Positions 12,502 to 23,840 of a DNA stretch of 64,000 bases are shown here, piece by piece. The notes beneath the pieces were generated by a model that was not told the origin of the DNA, searched no databases, and was given only the letters and a program-made list of their open reading frames with translations. The DNA is from Tragulus kanchil (taxonomy: Eukaryota > Chordata > Mammalia > Artiodactyla > Tragulidae): positions 123,839,123-123,903,122 of the forward strand of contig JAIOJX010000004.1 of the NCBI GenBank assembly GCA_022376925.1. The letters are read 5' to 3'. Within the stretch, counting starts at the first letter, position 1; the number at the start of each line of letters is the position of its first letter. The position numbers and the translations under genes were made by a program.

Positions 12502-14727
12502 ATAATTTATAGGTTTAAATAAAACCCTAAACTTATTCTGAGAGCTCATAAACAAGAGTGATGAATGATCCATGAGTCATTACAGAGGTCATTTAGCTGG
12601 ACTAGGACCATGTGATTAATTTTAAGAAAAAATGTTTCTTGAACATAAAAAATATGTGGAATAAATATTCTATGTGCAATTAGAGACATCTCTGAAGTTT
12701 TAAATTTGATTTATCCCTTCTTATTCATGTATAGGCCTTAATCTCCTGAATTCAAGATTATCATTCTTCACACAAGAACGATATTCAACAGAAGCATGAG
12801 GAAACCATTAACTCAATAAAATGATAGGCATGTACATAGGGCTTAATGAATAAAAGGAGATATTCATTAATCTCTTTTTGAGCATCAATTATGTAGAAGA
12901 ACTGTACTGAATCATAGGACTACAAAATCAACCAAAGCATTATCTTCCCCAGGAAATTTACAATCTAGTGGGAAGTTGAAATGCATAAATTGATTGTTAC
13001 AACATGTAAAGTGCTTACCTAACAGACCCAGGCACAATGGACACCTAGACCATGTAACAGCCATCTCGTGGTTGAAATATAAAATTGATTTGTTGCTGAC
13101 AAATTTCCTAGCAGAGAAGCAGCAGAACCACATGATCCTCCAGATTCTTGTGTCATGCAGTGGTCTGCTTAGGCCAGAAATGGTGGCATAGGACAGACTG
13201 GGAGTCTGCCCGTGAAACACTCTTCATATTTATAAAGGGAGGGCTCTTCTAGGTGACTACGCAATAATGGGCTGCTCTATTAGGGAAGGGCCTTGCTATA
13301 AAGGAGCAGCATACGCAGATTGGACACCCCATCAGTTTGTTCTTCAGAGGAGTTACTCATTCTTGCTGAGCCAGCAGTTTGCCAAAGGAGAAGACTATTA
13401 GCCTCAAGGGCCATCTGAACCTGGTTCTTGTTCTGGAAGTTCAGAGAAAAGCACGAGGAGTCAGAGAAGGCTTCCTGGAGGAAGATGTTGGTATTGCGTT
13501 TGAAGGAGTTTGAAAAATGAGAAAGGGGAAGATCATTCTGCTAAAGAGAAGAGCAAGTAAGAAGGGATAGTACGAAGGCCACCACATAGCATATTCCTGG
13601 AACTGCAGATGGTCATAATTTATAGGTTTAAATAAAACCCTAAACTTATTCTGAGAGCTCATAAACAAGAGTGATGAATGATCCATGAGTCATTACAGAG
13701 GTCATTTAGCTGGACTAGGACCATGTGATTAATTTTAAGAAAAAATGTTTCTTGAACATAAAAAATATGTGGAATAAATATTCTATGTGCAATTAGAGAC
13801 ATCTCTGAAGTTTTAAATTTGATTTATCCCTTCTTATTCATGTATAGGCCTTAATCTCCTGAATTCAAGATTATCATTCTTCACACAAGAACGATATTCA
13901 ACAGAAGCATGAGGAAACCATTAACTCAATAAAATGATAGGCATGTACATAGGGCTTAATGAATAAAAGGAGATATTCATTAATCTCTTTTTGAGCATCA
14001 ATTATGTAGAAGAACTGTACTGAATCATAGGACTACAAAATCAACCAAAGCATTATCTTCCCCAGGAAATTTACAATCTAGTGGGAAGTTGAAATGCATA
14101 AATTGATTGTTACAACATGTAAAGTGCTTACCTAACAGACCCAGGCACAATGGACACCTAGACCATGTAACAGCCATCTCGTGGTTGAAATATAAAATTG
14201 ATTTGTTGCTGACAAATTTCCTAGCAGAGAAGCAGCAGAACCACATGATCCTCCAGATTCTTGTGTCATGCAGTGGTCTGCTTAGGCCAGAAATGGTGGC
14301 ATAGGACAGACTGGGAGTCTGCCCGTGAAACACTCTTCATATTTATAAAGGGAGGGCTCTTCTAGGTGACTACGCAATAATGGGCTGCTCTATTAGGGAA
14401 GGGCCTTGCTATAAAGGAGCAGCATACGCAGATTGGACACCCCATCAGTTTGTTCTTCAGAGGAGTTACTCATTCTTGCTGAGCCAGCAGTTTGCCAAAG
14501 GAGAAGACTATTAGCCTCAAGGGCCATCTGAACCTGGTTCTTGTTCTGGAAGTTCAGAGAAAAGCACGAGGAGTCAGAGAAGGCTTCCTGGAGGAAGATG
14601 TTGGTATTGCGTTTGAAGGAGTTTGAAAAATGAGAAAGGGGAAGATCATTCTGCTAAAGAGAAGAGCAAGTAAGAAGGGATAGTACGAAGGCCACCACAT
14701 AGCATATTCCTGGAACTTCAGATGGTC
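12502..14727 (+). repeat. Direct duplication 5 (12502-13614 and 13615-14727)
   Basis: Offset exactly 1,113, with copies abutting without a spacer. The one difference I noted is aactgcagatgg (about 13601) versus aacttcagatgg (about 14714), again within 15 bases of the junction. The unit holds an L2-like stretch and otherwise unannotated DNA. Confidence 0.96.
12850..12985 (+). repeat. L2-like LINE fragment
   Basis: Weak match to the L2 pattern: ttgagcatcaattatgtaga, then 'aggaaatttacaatctagtg'. Duplicated at 13963-14098. Too diverged for a firm family call. Confidence 0.4.
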
Positions 14728-14944
14728 TGGTATGGTTGGAAAAGAGTTAGCAGTGAGGACACAAGGCAAGTGGATGCCTGACCAGTGCATCATGAAGTTT
14801 CTAATAGCTCGAAACAATGGGGAATTTACCTGCATTTATTCTTTCCTTTTAGCCTTTATTTGCTGAAAAGAAATCACTGAATAACCAAGAAAACAAAGAT
14901 GGCAAATCCTACTAAGTTTATAAGCCATTGGTCTAGGTATAAAC

Positions 14945-14981
14945 AAGAAATATTCTGAAAAAAAAAAAAAGAAATATTCTG
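14945..14981 (+). mobile_element. Poly-A-only retro-insertion with target-site duplication
   Basis: The 13-base string aagaaatattctg occurs at 14945-14957 and again at 14969-14981, separated only by 11 A residues (two further A are shared with the second copy). This is the structure expected when LINE machinery makes a target-site duplication but copies only the poly-A tail. Simple replication slippage is the alternative. A second copy (16046-16082) comes from duplication 6. Confidence 0.6.
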
Positions 14982-16045
14982 ATGCATATGTACAGACAAA
15001 CTATTCTTGTTCCTTTTCTGGATAAAAACAGTTTGTTAGGGGGAAGATGAGAAGAGAGAGACCAAGTAGACAGAAGCTTTTACCTCCCAAGAAGATACCA
15101 AAGTGTCCAGAGACAGGGAACTAAATGAATGTAAAATAAAATTGAGAGTCTAAACTAACTATTTAGGGGTTCTATAACCCCTGAATCGTTGGATTCCATT
15201 TAGTGAGAACTGCCAATCAACAGTATTACATCATGTATTGATTTACAGTAGGAGTAAAGTCCTGTTTTCCCCTAAGGCAATACTTGACTTTACAAATAGC
15301 TCGTACCTTTAAAACAATTGCACTTTTAAGAGCTTGGGATGTTATAATTTCTAGGTCTCAGTACTCCCATGGAGTTGGGGATGGTATAAAAAGGAGAATG
15401 TTTCCAATGTATGTTTCCAGTGGATAAAATGAAACTACATATGTGATAGTTTAACAGAGAAGAACAAACCTAACTTCACATTGGATGTGTTTCTTTAGCT
15501 TTAACCTCTGTGCTCTGTTGTCCGAGCTTAGTCATGCTGGGTCTGCACCTTTGTGAAAGAATGTTGCCTAGAGCTTGAAATATACATGCTATTCCATTCT
15601 CAGGGCTCTTTTAAAGATACAGCAGTTTTCCATTCAAATAGAAATAAAAAGTTGCAGAACCAAAATAACAGTTGTCAGAGAAGGCTTCCTGGAGGAAGAT
15701 GTTGGTATTGCGTTTGAAGGAGTTTGAAAAATGAGAAAGGGGAAGATCATTCTGCTAAAGAGAAGAGCAAGTAAGAAGGGATAGTACGAAGGCCACCACA
15801 TAGCATATTCCTGGAACTTCAGATGGTCTGGTATGGTTGGAAAAGAGTTAGCAGTGAGGACACAAGGCAAGTGGATGCCTGACCAGTGCATCATGAAGTT
15901 TCTAATAGCTCGAAACAATGGGGAATTTACCTGCATTTATTCTTTCCTTTTAGCCTTTATTTGCTGAAAAGAAATCACTGAATAACCAAGAAAACAAAGA
16001 TGGCAAATCCTACTAAGTTTATAAGCCATTGGTCTAGGTATAAAC

Positions 16046-16082
16046 AAGAAATATTCTGAAAAAAAAAAAAAGAAATATTCTG
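16046..16082 (+). mobile_element. Poly-A-only insertion, second copy
   Basis: Same 13-base flanking repeats and A-run as at 14945-14981, carried along by duplication 6. Not independent. Confidence 0.6.
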
Positions 16083-16549
16083 ATGCATATGTACAGACAA
16101 ACTATTCTTGTTCCTTTTCTGGATAAAAACAGTTTGTTAGGGGGAAGATGAGAAGAGAGAGACCAAGTAGACAGAAGCTTTTACCTCCCAAGAAGATACC
16201 AAAGTGTCCAGAGACAGGGAACTAAATGAATGTAAAATAAAATTGAGAGTCTAAACTAACTATTTAGGGGTTCTATAACCCCTGAATCTTTTGCTTCCAT
16301 TTAGTGAGAACTGCCAATCAACAGTATTACATCATGTATTGATTTACAGTAGGAGTAAAGTCCTGTTTTCCCCTAAGGCAATACTTGACTTTACAAATAG
16401 CTCGTACCTTTAAAACAATTGCACTTTTAAGAGCTTGGGATGTTATAATTTCTAGGTCTCAGTACTCCCATGGAGTTGGGGATGGTATAAAAAGGAGAAT
16501 GTTTCCAATGTATGTTTCCAGTGGATAAAATGAAACTACATATGTGATA

Positions 16550-18745
16550 GTTTAACAGAGAAGAACAAACCTAACTTCACATTGGATGTGTTTCTTTAGC
16601 TTTAACCTCTGTGCTCTGTTGTCCGAGCTTAGTCATGCTGGGTCTGCACCTTTGTGAAAGAATGTTGCCTAGAGCTTGAAATATACATGCTATTCCATTC
16701 TCAGGGCTCTGGCTTTTAAAGATACAGCAGTTTTCCATTCAAATAGAAATAAAAAGTTGCAGAACCAAAAATAACAGTTGTCTTGATGGAGGTTTATAGA
16801 GTGGACAGCTTCAAGGACAAAGAATCCTGCACAAAGAAATTTTCAACAACCAGCTTCGTCTCCTCCCCTGTTAGCATAAAAGAGGTTTGAATTCTAACTC
16901 TGATAAAATAGTTCCTTGGGAGTGTACTCCACCATTTTCTGTGACTTGATCTAAAGTCACAATTCCTTGTCCCAACACTTCATCTCTTGATTTACTGGCC
17001 TGTTGTGTGGTAACCAGTATAGCTTCGACTCAGTAATAGTAGAGTATCAGATACAGAGAGCTCATGAGAGGCTGTGGTAATCTGGCAAGACTAACATTTA
17101 TTTTCCAGAGTGAAATGTCCAAAGTAAGGCATGTATAGAGAACTATGAGGAAGAACGACCATGGTGTGAAATCATGACCAAAACCAATAAGCCTTTAGAA
17201 ATCCTTTCATATCTGTAAAAATCTGCGTTGCAAAGTTGTTCATTTATTTGTTAAAAACACTGAAAAACAATAAGAATCTTTCCTTTAGAAGCCTACATAA
17301 CTGTATTTTTAAAAAGAATTATTAACAGTAATCTTTTATTATTATTTTACTATCATATAATACAAATGCCATTAAATGAGATGTCAAATTCTGAATTACA
17401 ATATTTTAACCTGTGTTTACTGCATTTGGAATTAGTTAGCATTTTTGAATCAGTTTTTTTTCTTTCCTATCAGAGTACTGAAAATACCTGAAAAGAAAGA
17501 AATTTCAAATTTCAAGAAAAAATAATAAAAAAATAAATTAAGACAGATTCATATGTCATCCACCACAAAGAAACCAGTTTTCCCTTTGCTAATTTCACGG
17601 CTTTATTCCTTTCAACCTTTTTTTACAATGTAATTTTTATATTTTACTATATATTTAGTCGTTTTAACAGAGAAGAACAAACCTATTGGATGTGTTTCTT
17701 GAACCTCTGTGCTCTGTTGTCCGAGCTTAGTCATGCTGGGTCTGCACCTTTGTGAAAGAATGTTGCCTAGAGCTTGAAATATACATGCTATTCCATTCTC
17801 AGGGCTCTGGCTTTTAAAGATACAGCAGTTTTCCATTCAAATAGAAATAAAAAGTTGCAGAACCAAAAATAACAGTTGTCTTGATGGAGGTTTATAGAGT
17901 GGACAGCTTCAAGGACAAAGAATCCTGCACAAAGAAATTTTCAACAACCAGCTTCGTCTCCTCCCCTGTTAGCATAAAAGAGGTTTGAATTCTAACTCTG
18001 ATAAAATAGTTCCTTGGGAGTGTACTCCACCATTTTCTGTGACTTGATCTAAAGTCACAATTCCTTGTCCCAACACTTCATCTCTTGATTTACTGGCCTG
18101 TTGTGTGGTAACCAGTATAGCTTCGACTCAGTAATAGTAGAGTATCAGATACAGAGAGCTCATGAGAGGCTGTGGTAATCTGGCAAGACTAACATTTATT
18201 TTCCAGAGTGAAATGTCCAAAGTAAGGCATGTATAGAGAACTATGAGGAAGAACGACCATGGTGTGAAATCATGACCAAAACCAATAAGCCTTTAGAAAT
18301 CCTTTCATATCTGTAAAAATCTGCGTTGCAAAGTTGTTCATTTATTTGTTAAAAACACTGAAAAACAATAAGAATCTTTCCTTTAGAAGCCTACATAACT
18401 GTATTTTTAAAAAGAATTATTAACAGTAATCTTTTATTATTATTTTACTATCATATAATACAAATGCCATTAAATGAGATGTCAAATTCTGAATTACAAT
18501 ATTTTAACCTGTGTTTACTGCATTTGGAATTAGTTAGCATTTTTGAATCAGTTTTTTTTCTTTCCTATCAGAGTACTGAAAATACCTGAAAAGAAAGAAA
18601 TTTCAAATTTCAAGAAAAAATAATAAAAAAATAAATTAAGACAGATTCATATGTCATCCACCACAAAGAAACCAGTTTTCCCTTTGCTAATTTCACGGCT
18701 TTATTCCTTTCAACCTTTTTACAATGTAATTTTTTATATCTACTA
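16550..18745 (+). repeat. Direct duplication 7 (16550-17660 and 17661-18745)
   Basis: Copies abut. The first 60 bases of copy 2 have two deletions relative to copy 1 (acctaacttcacattgg becomes acctattgg; ttctttagctttaacc becomes ttcttgaacc). The last 40 bases of copy 1 are garbled relative to copy 2 (T-run lengths, then tatattttactatat versus tatatctactaatag). The interior is near identical. About 130-180 bases at the left edge occur three times because of duplication 6. No repeat family or gene seen inside. Confidence 0.94.
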
Positions 18746-19850
18746 ATAGTTAACCTTATCCTATTGATACAAATTTTCTTTTATTCTTTAAATCAATGTA
18801 CATGTTCTTGAAACCAAAAAAGAGACCGATTTCCAAATTTGTTTTACTGGTGGTTTTAATCATGTACTTATCTCCACATCCCTATCCCCAGGCAGACAGG
18901 AGAAATAGGATGGAATTACTGGGAACAGAACCAACCCCTGGGGATCTAATAGTACTGGAAGGAAGGGACTATATGGAAGTATGTCCTAGTTAAATAAAAG
19001 GTTATTTAAGTGAGAAGCAAGCTCTTGAGAATTCAACCTTGGATAACAAGTAGAGCAGACATTTTTTATTTAGTCTAGGGATAATCTTAAGAAAAAATTA
19101 AAAGGAACATAACGACAACAAAATTTTCTGTTTTTGTTACCAAGTCCAAGCTCATACTACTCACCATGTGATAGGTGGATAAATCAGAAGATGAGTTGTT
19201 GGAGCAAGCAATAGTGATTTTATGTGAAGAGCCATCAGACTGAGAAGATAGTGGACTAGTGTCCAGGAAAACTATTTTGCCTGGGTTTAGATGCGAGTGT
19301 CTTTTATAGCACAAATAGTAGTGAGGTAAGGAAGTAAAGTAAAAAGGCTGTAAATTGTTGCAAATATTTCCTGGTTCTAGTCAGACTCTGGACCTGTGTT
19401 AATTTCTTCTTTCCTGTAGCCAGTTTATAGGTGGGCCTGGTAAGGAGGTTTGCTACGAGCTAAGCAAAGGTATTTTAGCTTGATGCTCAGGCATGGGAGG
19501 CAGCGTTCCTGGAGATGGCTGTCATGTATACTTTAAGCTATAGGTAACATCCCTTTAGTGATTAACTTGTAGCAAAAGTAATAGAATACAAAGGTTAAAG
19601 CAAAAGAAACAGATCCAATGTAGAGTCAGACTTGTTCTTCCCGTCATACGTGTAAGGGGACTTACCCACCTACAGTAGTGCTTTGTTAGATGCCAACACC
19701 AATGTTGTGCTTCAGACAGCTGGGTCTGACCAGGGGAAGCTGACTTGACCAGGGAAAGCTCATTTGACAATGACTGCTGAGCTACCCCAGAAGACTAGAT
19801 TTTCAGTGAAGCTAACAGAAGACTCTTTCCTGACAATTAAAAAATTTTAG
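18746..19850. other. No gene or clear repeat seen
   Basis: Mixed-composition sequence with only short open frames (60-75 codons) and no recognised repeat. It ends just before the NOP56 retrocopy. Confidence 0.5.
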
Positions 19851-20730
19851 GGCTTACCCTGGGCCCAGCAAAAGGGACCAAGTTTCCAGAGCCTTGAAGA
19901 CAAGGGATAACACCCCCAAAACAGGACTCATTTTCCACTCTACCTTCATTGGCTGAGCAACTGCCAAGAACAAAGGCTGATTCTTCCGATACCTGGCAAA
20001 CAAACACAGTATTGCCTCACAAATTGATTGCTTCTCTGAGGTGCCCACCAGTGTTCTGGGGGAGAAGCTTCAAGAACAAGTTGAGGAGTGGCTGTCCTTC
20101 CATGAGACTGGAGAGACTCCACAAAAGAATCAGGATGTCATGGGGGAGGCAATGGTTCAGGCAGAGAAAGCGGCTGCTGAGATTACTAGGAAGCTCAAGA
20201 AACATGAAAAGAAATGCTTGAAGAAGGAAAAGAAAAGGCTGGCTGCGATTGCCCAGGCATCTTCAGGAAATAGTGAGGAGTGTGAGGAGACAAGCAAAAG
20301 ACCCAAAAAGAAGAAAAAGCAAAAGCCCCAGAAGGCTCCTCAGGAAAATGGAAGACCCGCCTGTCTCCATTTCAAAACCCAAGAAAAAGAAATCTTTTTG
20401 CAAGTAGTAGATAGTTAGTAGTGATCTTGAAGAGACAGCTGGCACTTCTCCCAAGAGGAAGAAATCTTTTCCCAAAGAAGAACCAGTGACCCTGAAGAGT
20501 TGGGAAACAAGAGGGTCCCCCCAAAAAAGAGGAAACTGTTTTCTAAGGAAGAGTCACTCAGCAGTGGACCTGAAGAGGCTGCTGCCAGCAACAACAGCAG
20601 CAGCTCCAAGAAAAAGAAAAAATTTCCCAAAAACTATCCCAGGAAAACTAGAACAGACATCTCCCCAGCGGGGTTTAATTTATAGAGGTATTTCTCACCC
20701 CATCCCCAGAGCCCAATAAAATAAAAACAA
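19851..20730 (+). pseudogene. NOP56P: NOP56 processed pseudogene, 5'-truncated (copy 1)
   Basis: Intronless remnant of the mRNA for NOP56, a core protein of box C/D snoRNPs in the nucleolus. The translated sequence shows SRALKTRDNTPK, then GLIFHSTFIG, then [30 protein letters not shown] and [17 protein letters not shown], followed by the lysine-rich KKKKKQKPQ tail. This is the order of the C-terminal Nop domain and basic tail of NOP56. Two in-frame TGA stops (19954-19956, 19978-19980) replace arginine codons, and at least two frameshifts lie after about 20345. The ancestral stop corresponds to TAG at 20649-20651 and a polyadenylation signal AATAAA lies at 20715-20720. There are no introns, and the A-rich end (aataaaataaaaac) fits L1-driven retrocopying. 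About half of the coding sequence is missing at the 5' side. It is not translatable. Confidence 0.88.
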
Positions 20731-21000
20731 AACAAAATTAAGACTTTAACCAGTTACAAACAGAGATAAGGATTCCCTTCCATCTATTCAGAGGACTAGT
20801 TTTAATTAATTGACCTAGGTACCCCGAATGTCCACCCATATTCCAATTAAACTATGCCGTTATTTTGCTTTTAGAGTACTACTGAGTGAATTTCTTCACA
20901 GTGTGGGTTCTACAGCGAATAAATACATTAAGTTATTGTTTTCATTTTTGAGTTTCATTTTGTTTGCTCTTTTTGTTTTTGCATTATTTTCTCAATTTTG

Positions 21001-21878
21001 GGCTTACCCTGGGCCCAGCAAAAGGGACCAAGTTTCCAGAGCCTTGAAGACAAGGGATAACACCCCCAAAACAGGACTCATTTTCCACTCTACCTTCATT
21101 GGCTGAGCAACTGCCAAGAACAAAGGCTGATTCTTCCGATACCTGGCAAACAAACACAGTATTGCCTCACAAATTGATTGCTTCTCTGAGGTGCCCACCA
21201 GTGTTCTGGGGGAGAAGCTTCAAGAACAAGTTGAGGAGTGGCTGTCCTTCCATGAGACTGGAGAGACTCCACAAAAGAATCAGGATGTCATGGGGGAGGC
21301 AATGGTTCAGGCAGAGAAAGCGGCTGCTGAGATTACTAGGAAGCTCAAGAAACATGAAAAGAAATGCTTGAAGAAGGAAAAGAAAAGGCTGGCTGCGATT
21401 GCCCAGGCATCTTCAGGAAATAGTGAGGAGTGTGAGGAGACAAGCAAAAGACCCAAAAAGAAGAAAAAGCAAAAGCCCCAGAAGGCTCCTCAGGAAAATG
21501 GAAGACCCGCCTGTCTCCATTTCAAAACCCAAGAAAAAGAAATCTTTTTGCAAGTAGTAGATAGTTAGTAGTGATCTTGAAGAGACAGCTGGCACTTCTC
21601 CCAAGAGGAAGAAATCTTTTCCCAAAGAAGAACCAGTGACCCTGAAGAGTTGGGAAACAAGAGGGTCCCCCCAAAAAAGAGGAAACTGTTTTCTAAGGAA
21701 GAGTCACTCAGCAGTGGACCTGAAGAGGCTGCTGCCAGCAACAACAGCAGCAGCTCCAAGAAAAAGAAAAAATTCCAAAAGCTATCCCAGGAAAACTAGA
21801 ACAGACATCTCCCCAGCGGGGTTTAATTTATAGAGGTATTTCTCACCCCATCCCCAGAGCCCAATAAAATAAAAACAA
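21001..21878 (+). pseudogene. NOP56P: NOP56 processed pseudogene, second copy
   Basis: Same retrocopy as at 19851-20730, carried by duplication 8, with the same in-frame TGA stops about 1,150 bases downstream. One useful difference: near 21770 this copy reads attccaaaagctatcccag where copy 1 has two extra bases. In this copy the KKKKKF...SQEN tail runs in phase into the TAG at 21797-21799, matching the normal NOP56 C-terminus. The extra bases in copy 1 therefore look like sequence error or later damage. AATAAA is at 21863-21868. This is not evidence for two genomic retrocopies. Confidence 0.87.
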
Positions 21879-22129
21879 AACAAAATTAAGACTTTAACCA
21901 GTTACAAACAGAGATAAGGATTCCCTTCCATCTATTCAGAGGACTAGTTTTAATTAATTGACCTAGGTACCCCGAATGTCCACCCATATTCCAATTAAAC
22001 TATGCCGTTATTTTGCTTTTAGAGTACTACTGAGTGAATTTCTTCACAGTGTGGGTTCTACAGCGAATAAATACATTAAGTTATTGTTTTCATTTTTGAG
22101 TTTCATTTTGTTTGCTCTGTTGTTGCTCT

Positions 22130-22587
22130 CATTCTTTTTTAAGGATTTTACTTATTTTTTAATTGAAGTATAATTGACTTACAATGATATTAGTCTCAAG
22201 TGGACAACATAATGACTTGATAATCTACACATTACGAAACAATCACCCTAACAAATCCAGCTTCCATCTGTCACCATACAAAGTTATCATATTATAGTAT
22301 TATTGGCAATATTCCTCATGCTCTATATCACACCTCTGTGACTTCTTTATTTTTTAACTGTAAGCTTGCATCTGTTAATTTCATCACCTGTTTCACTCAT
22401 CTCCCCACCCACCTCCTCTGTGCTTTGTCCTTTGTATCTAGGACTCTGTTTCTGCATTGTGTGTTCATTTGTTTTGCTTTTCAGATTTTACATATAAGCA
22501 AAATCCTATGGTATGGTTTTCTCTGTTTAACTCATTTTTTACTACATCCCCTCTAGGTTCATTGTATCATCAGAAATGGTCAGATTT
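22130..22587 (-). mobile_element. Old L1 3' region, left part (split by a CHR SINE)
   Basis: Minus-strand L1 3' region: ttaattgaagtataattgac, acaacataatgacttgataa, ccatacaaagttatc, then ttttacatataagcaaaatc and tcagaaatggtcagattt. It resumes at 22873 with aatggcaagatttcattc, so the CHR SINE lies inside it. Confidence 0.75.
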
Positions 22588-22885
22588 GAGCTTCCCTGGT
22601 GGTCCAGTGGGTAAAGAGTCCACCTTGCAGTGCAAGGGGCGCTGGTTTGATCCCTGGCCTAGGAAGATCCCACATGCCATGGAGCGGCTGGACCGATGTG
22701 TCCAATTAGGAGTTAGTGCTCTGGAGCACATGTGCCCAGAACTGGTGCTGTGCCACGAGAGAGGCCACTGCAATGCGAGGCCCACTCAGGCCAAAGAATT
22801 AATATGGATGAAAATAAATAAATAAATAAACCAATAAAAGAAGTCAAAATTTAAAAAAAAAGTGTTTAAAACAATGGCAAGATTT
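22575..22885 (+). mobile_element. CHR-type tRNA-Glu SINE with target-site duplication
   Basis: Plus-strand cetartiodactyl SINE of the CHR (SINE2-1_BT-like) type: head gagcttccctggtggtccag, tRNA-like box gctggtttgatccctggcc, then agatcccacatgccatggag, ctggagcacatg, gaggccactgcaatgcgagg and the (AAATA)n tail. Flanks are aatggtcagattt (22575-22587) and aatggcaagattt (22873-22885), a 13-base target-site duplication with two mismatches, which are also consecutive L1 sequence. The short poly-A after the tail ends at about 22860. The tRNA-like part is not a tRNA gene. Confidence 0.85.
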
Positions 22886-22913
22886 CATTCTTTTTTATGG
22901 CTGAGCAATGTTC

Positions 22914-22962
<49 letters not shown>

Positions 22963-23015
22963 ACATATTATTGGGCACTGTAAATAATGCCACAATGAAT
23001 ATGAAAAGCAAAAGA
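22873..23015 (-). mobile_element. Old L1 3' region, right part
   Basis: Continues the interrupted L1: aatggcaagatttcattc, ttttatggctgagcaatgtt, then a TA run and ttgggcactgtaaataatgc. The 41-base (TA)n lies where this family has its usual short TA tract. Confidence 0.7.
22919..22959 (+). repeat. (TA)n microsatellite
   Basis: About 20 perfect TA units inside the old L1 3' region. Likely length-polymorphic. Confidence 0.9.
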
Positions 23016-23164
23016 CTTGCTTTAGAGCTGTGAATTTAACTATATGTTCTTCAAGTATTTAAAACTGTTTTCCAGCTTTTCATATTCGTGTGATTTTTGT
23101 AGAAGTAGCCAAACCATGTTACCTTGACTACCTTCCTTCTTTCTGTACATAATTAACTCATTTT

Positions 23165-23300
23165 CACCTTCATTCATCATTCATTCAATAAGTATTTACT
23201 GTATGCTTGTTCTTTGTTAGGTACTGGAGATAAGAGGATGAATACAAGTGGTCACCATATCTACTTCTTGGAACTCTTAGTCTGGTGAAAGACAGGCATT
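23165..23300 (+). repeat. L2 LINE fragment
   Basis: Good L2-like pattern: cattcattcaataagtattt, actgtatgcttgttctttgt, aggtactggagataagagga and ggaactcttagtctggtg in the family order. Non-coding remnant. Confidence 0.55.
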
Positions 23301-23840
23301 AATGAAAATATCACACATCCTTCTAAAGATGCATTTTAAGGATTAAGTGTTACCCAATTCTCTCAACCTAAGGACTTTATCAGCAGAACACTCCCAACAC
23401 TTTTCCTACATCCATTACTTTCAGTTAGAATTTCCTCCCCAAATTCCATTTTCTTCTATGAATCTTTCAGTGATGCCTCAAACAATTTATCTTATACTTT
23501 CTGTTCCCATGAACTTTGCATTTTATTAAAATTGATATTTAAAACTATCTCATACCTTTAAAACATACCTCTTTTTCCAGATCTTATGACCTACATAATA
23601 GGAATAGTGTCTTATTCATTTCCTATGTGTCTTAGCAAAATATCTTGTGTCTAATAAGAGTCATAAATTCTTACTGAACTGTGTTAACAGAGGTTTCCAG
23701 AGAAAATAGAAAGTCAAATACATTCCTTTGTTTTCTCTCTTTATAAATTTTCTTTTTTTGCTTAAAAAAAAAGGCAACAGAGAAAATCAAAAAGTATTAT
23801 ATGGCATTGCAGGAAGAATCCAAAAGTCCTCTAATATTTG

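Larger units (their letters stand above)
14573..16782 (+). repeat. Direct duplication 6 (14573-15676 and 15674-16782)
   Basis: Offset 1,101 at the left and 1,106 at the right. Copies meet on a shared 'gtc'. The right edge of copy 1 has lost 4 bases (gggctcttttaaag versus gggctctggcttttaaag) and an A (accaaaataac versus accaaaaataac), both within 80 bases of the join; an interior difference is gaatcgttggattcc versus gaatcttttgcttcc. About 150 bases at the left edge occur three times because of duplication 5. Confidence 0.95.
19851..22130 (+). repeat. Direct duplication 8 (19851-about 20975 and 21001-about 22125)
   Basis: Offset 1,150 at the left, 1,148 at the right. The unit carries the NOP56 retrocopy. 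The right 40 bases of copy 1 (tttttgtttttgcattattttctc) diverge from copy 2 (tgttgttgctctcattc), another edge-located error patch. Copy 1 has two extra bases at about 20630 relative to copy 2. Confidence 0.95.

Noticed and set aside
20041..20418. 125-codon plus-strand open frame as a protein gene
   Set aside because: It is the surviving open part of the NOP56 retrocopy, begins without an ATG and is preceded in phase by TGA codons.
19840..20740. Target-site duplication around the NOP56 retrocopy
   Set aside because: A-rich strings on both sides (attaaaaaatttt; aaaattaag) are similar but not a convincing repeat, and the left edge coincides with a duplication boundary.
22588..22660. tRNA gene
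   Set aside because: The A/B-box-like sequence belongs to the head of a SINE; the cloverleaf is not intact. The same applies to all Bov-tA heads here.
22457..22825. 122-codon plus-strand frame
   Set aside because: It runs from an antisense L1 straight through a CHR SINE; a chance frame across two repeats.
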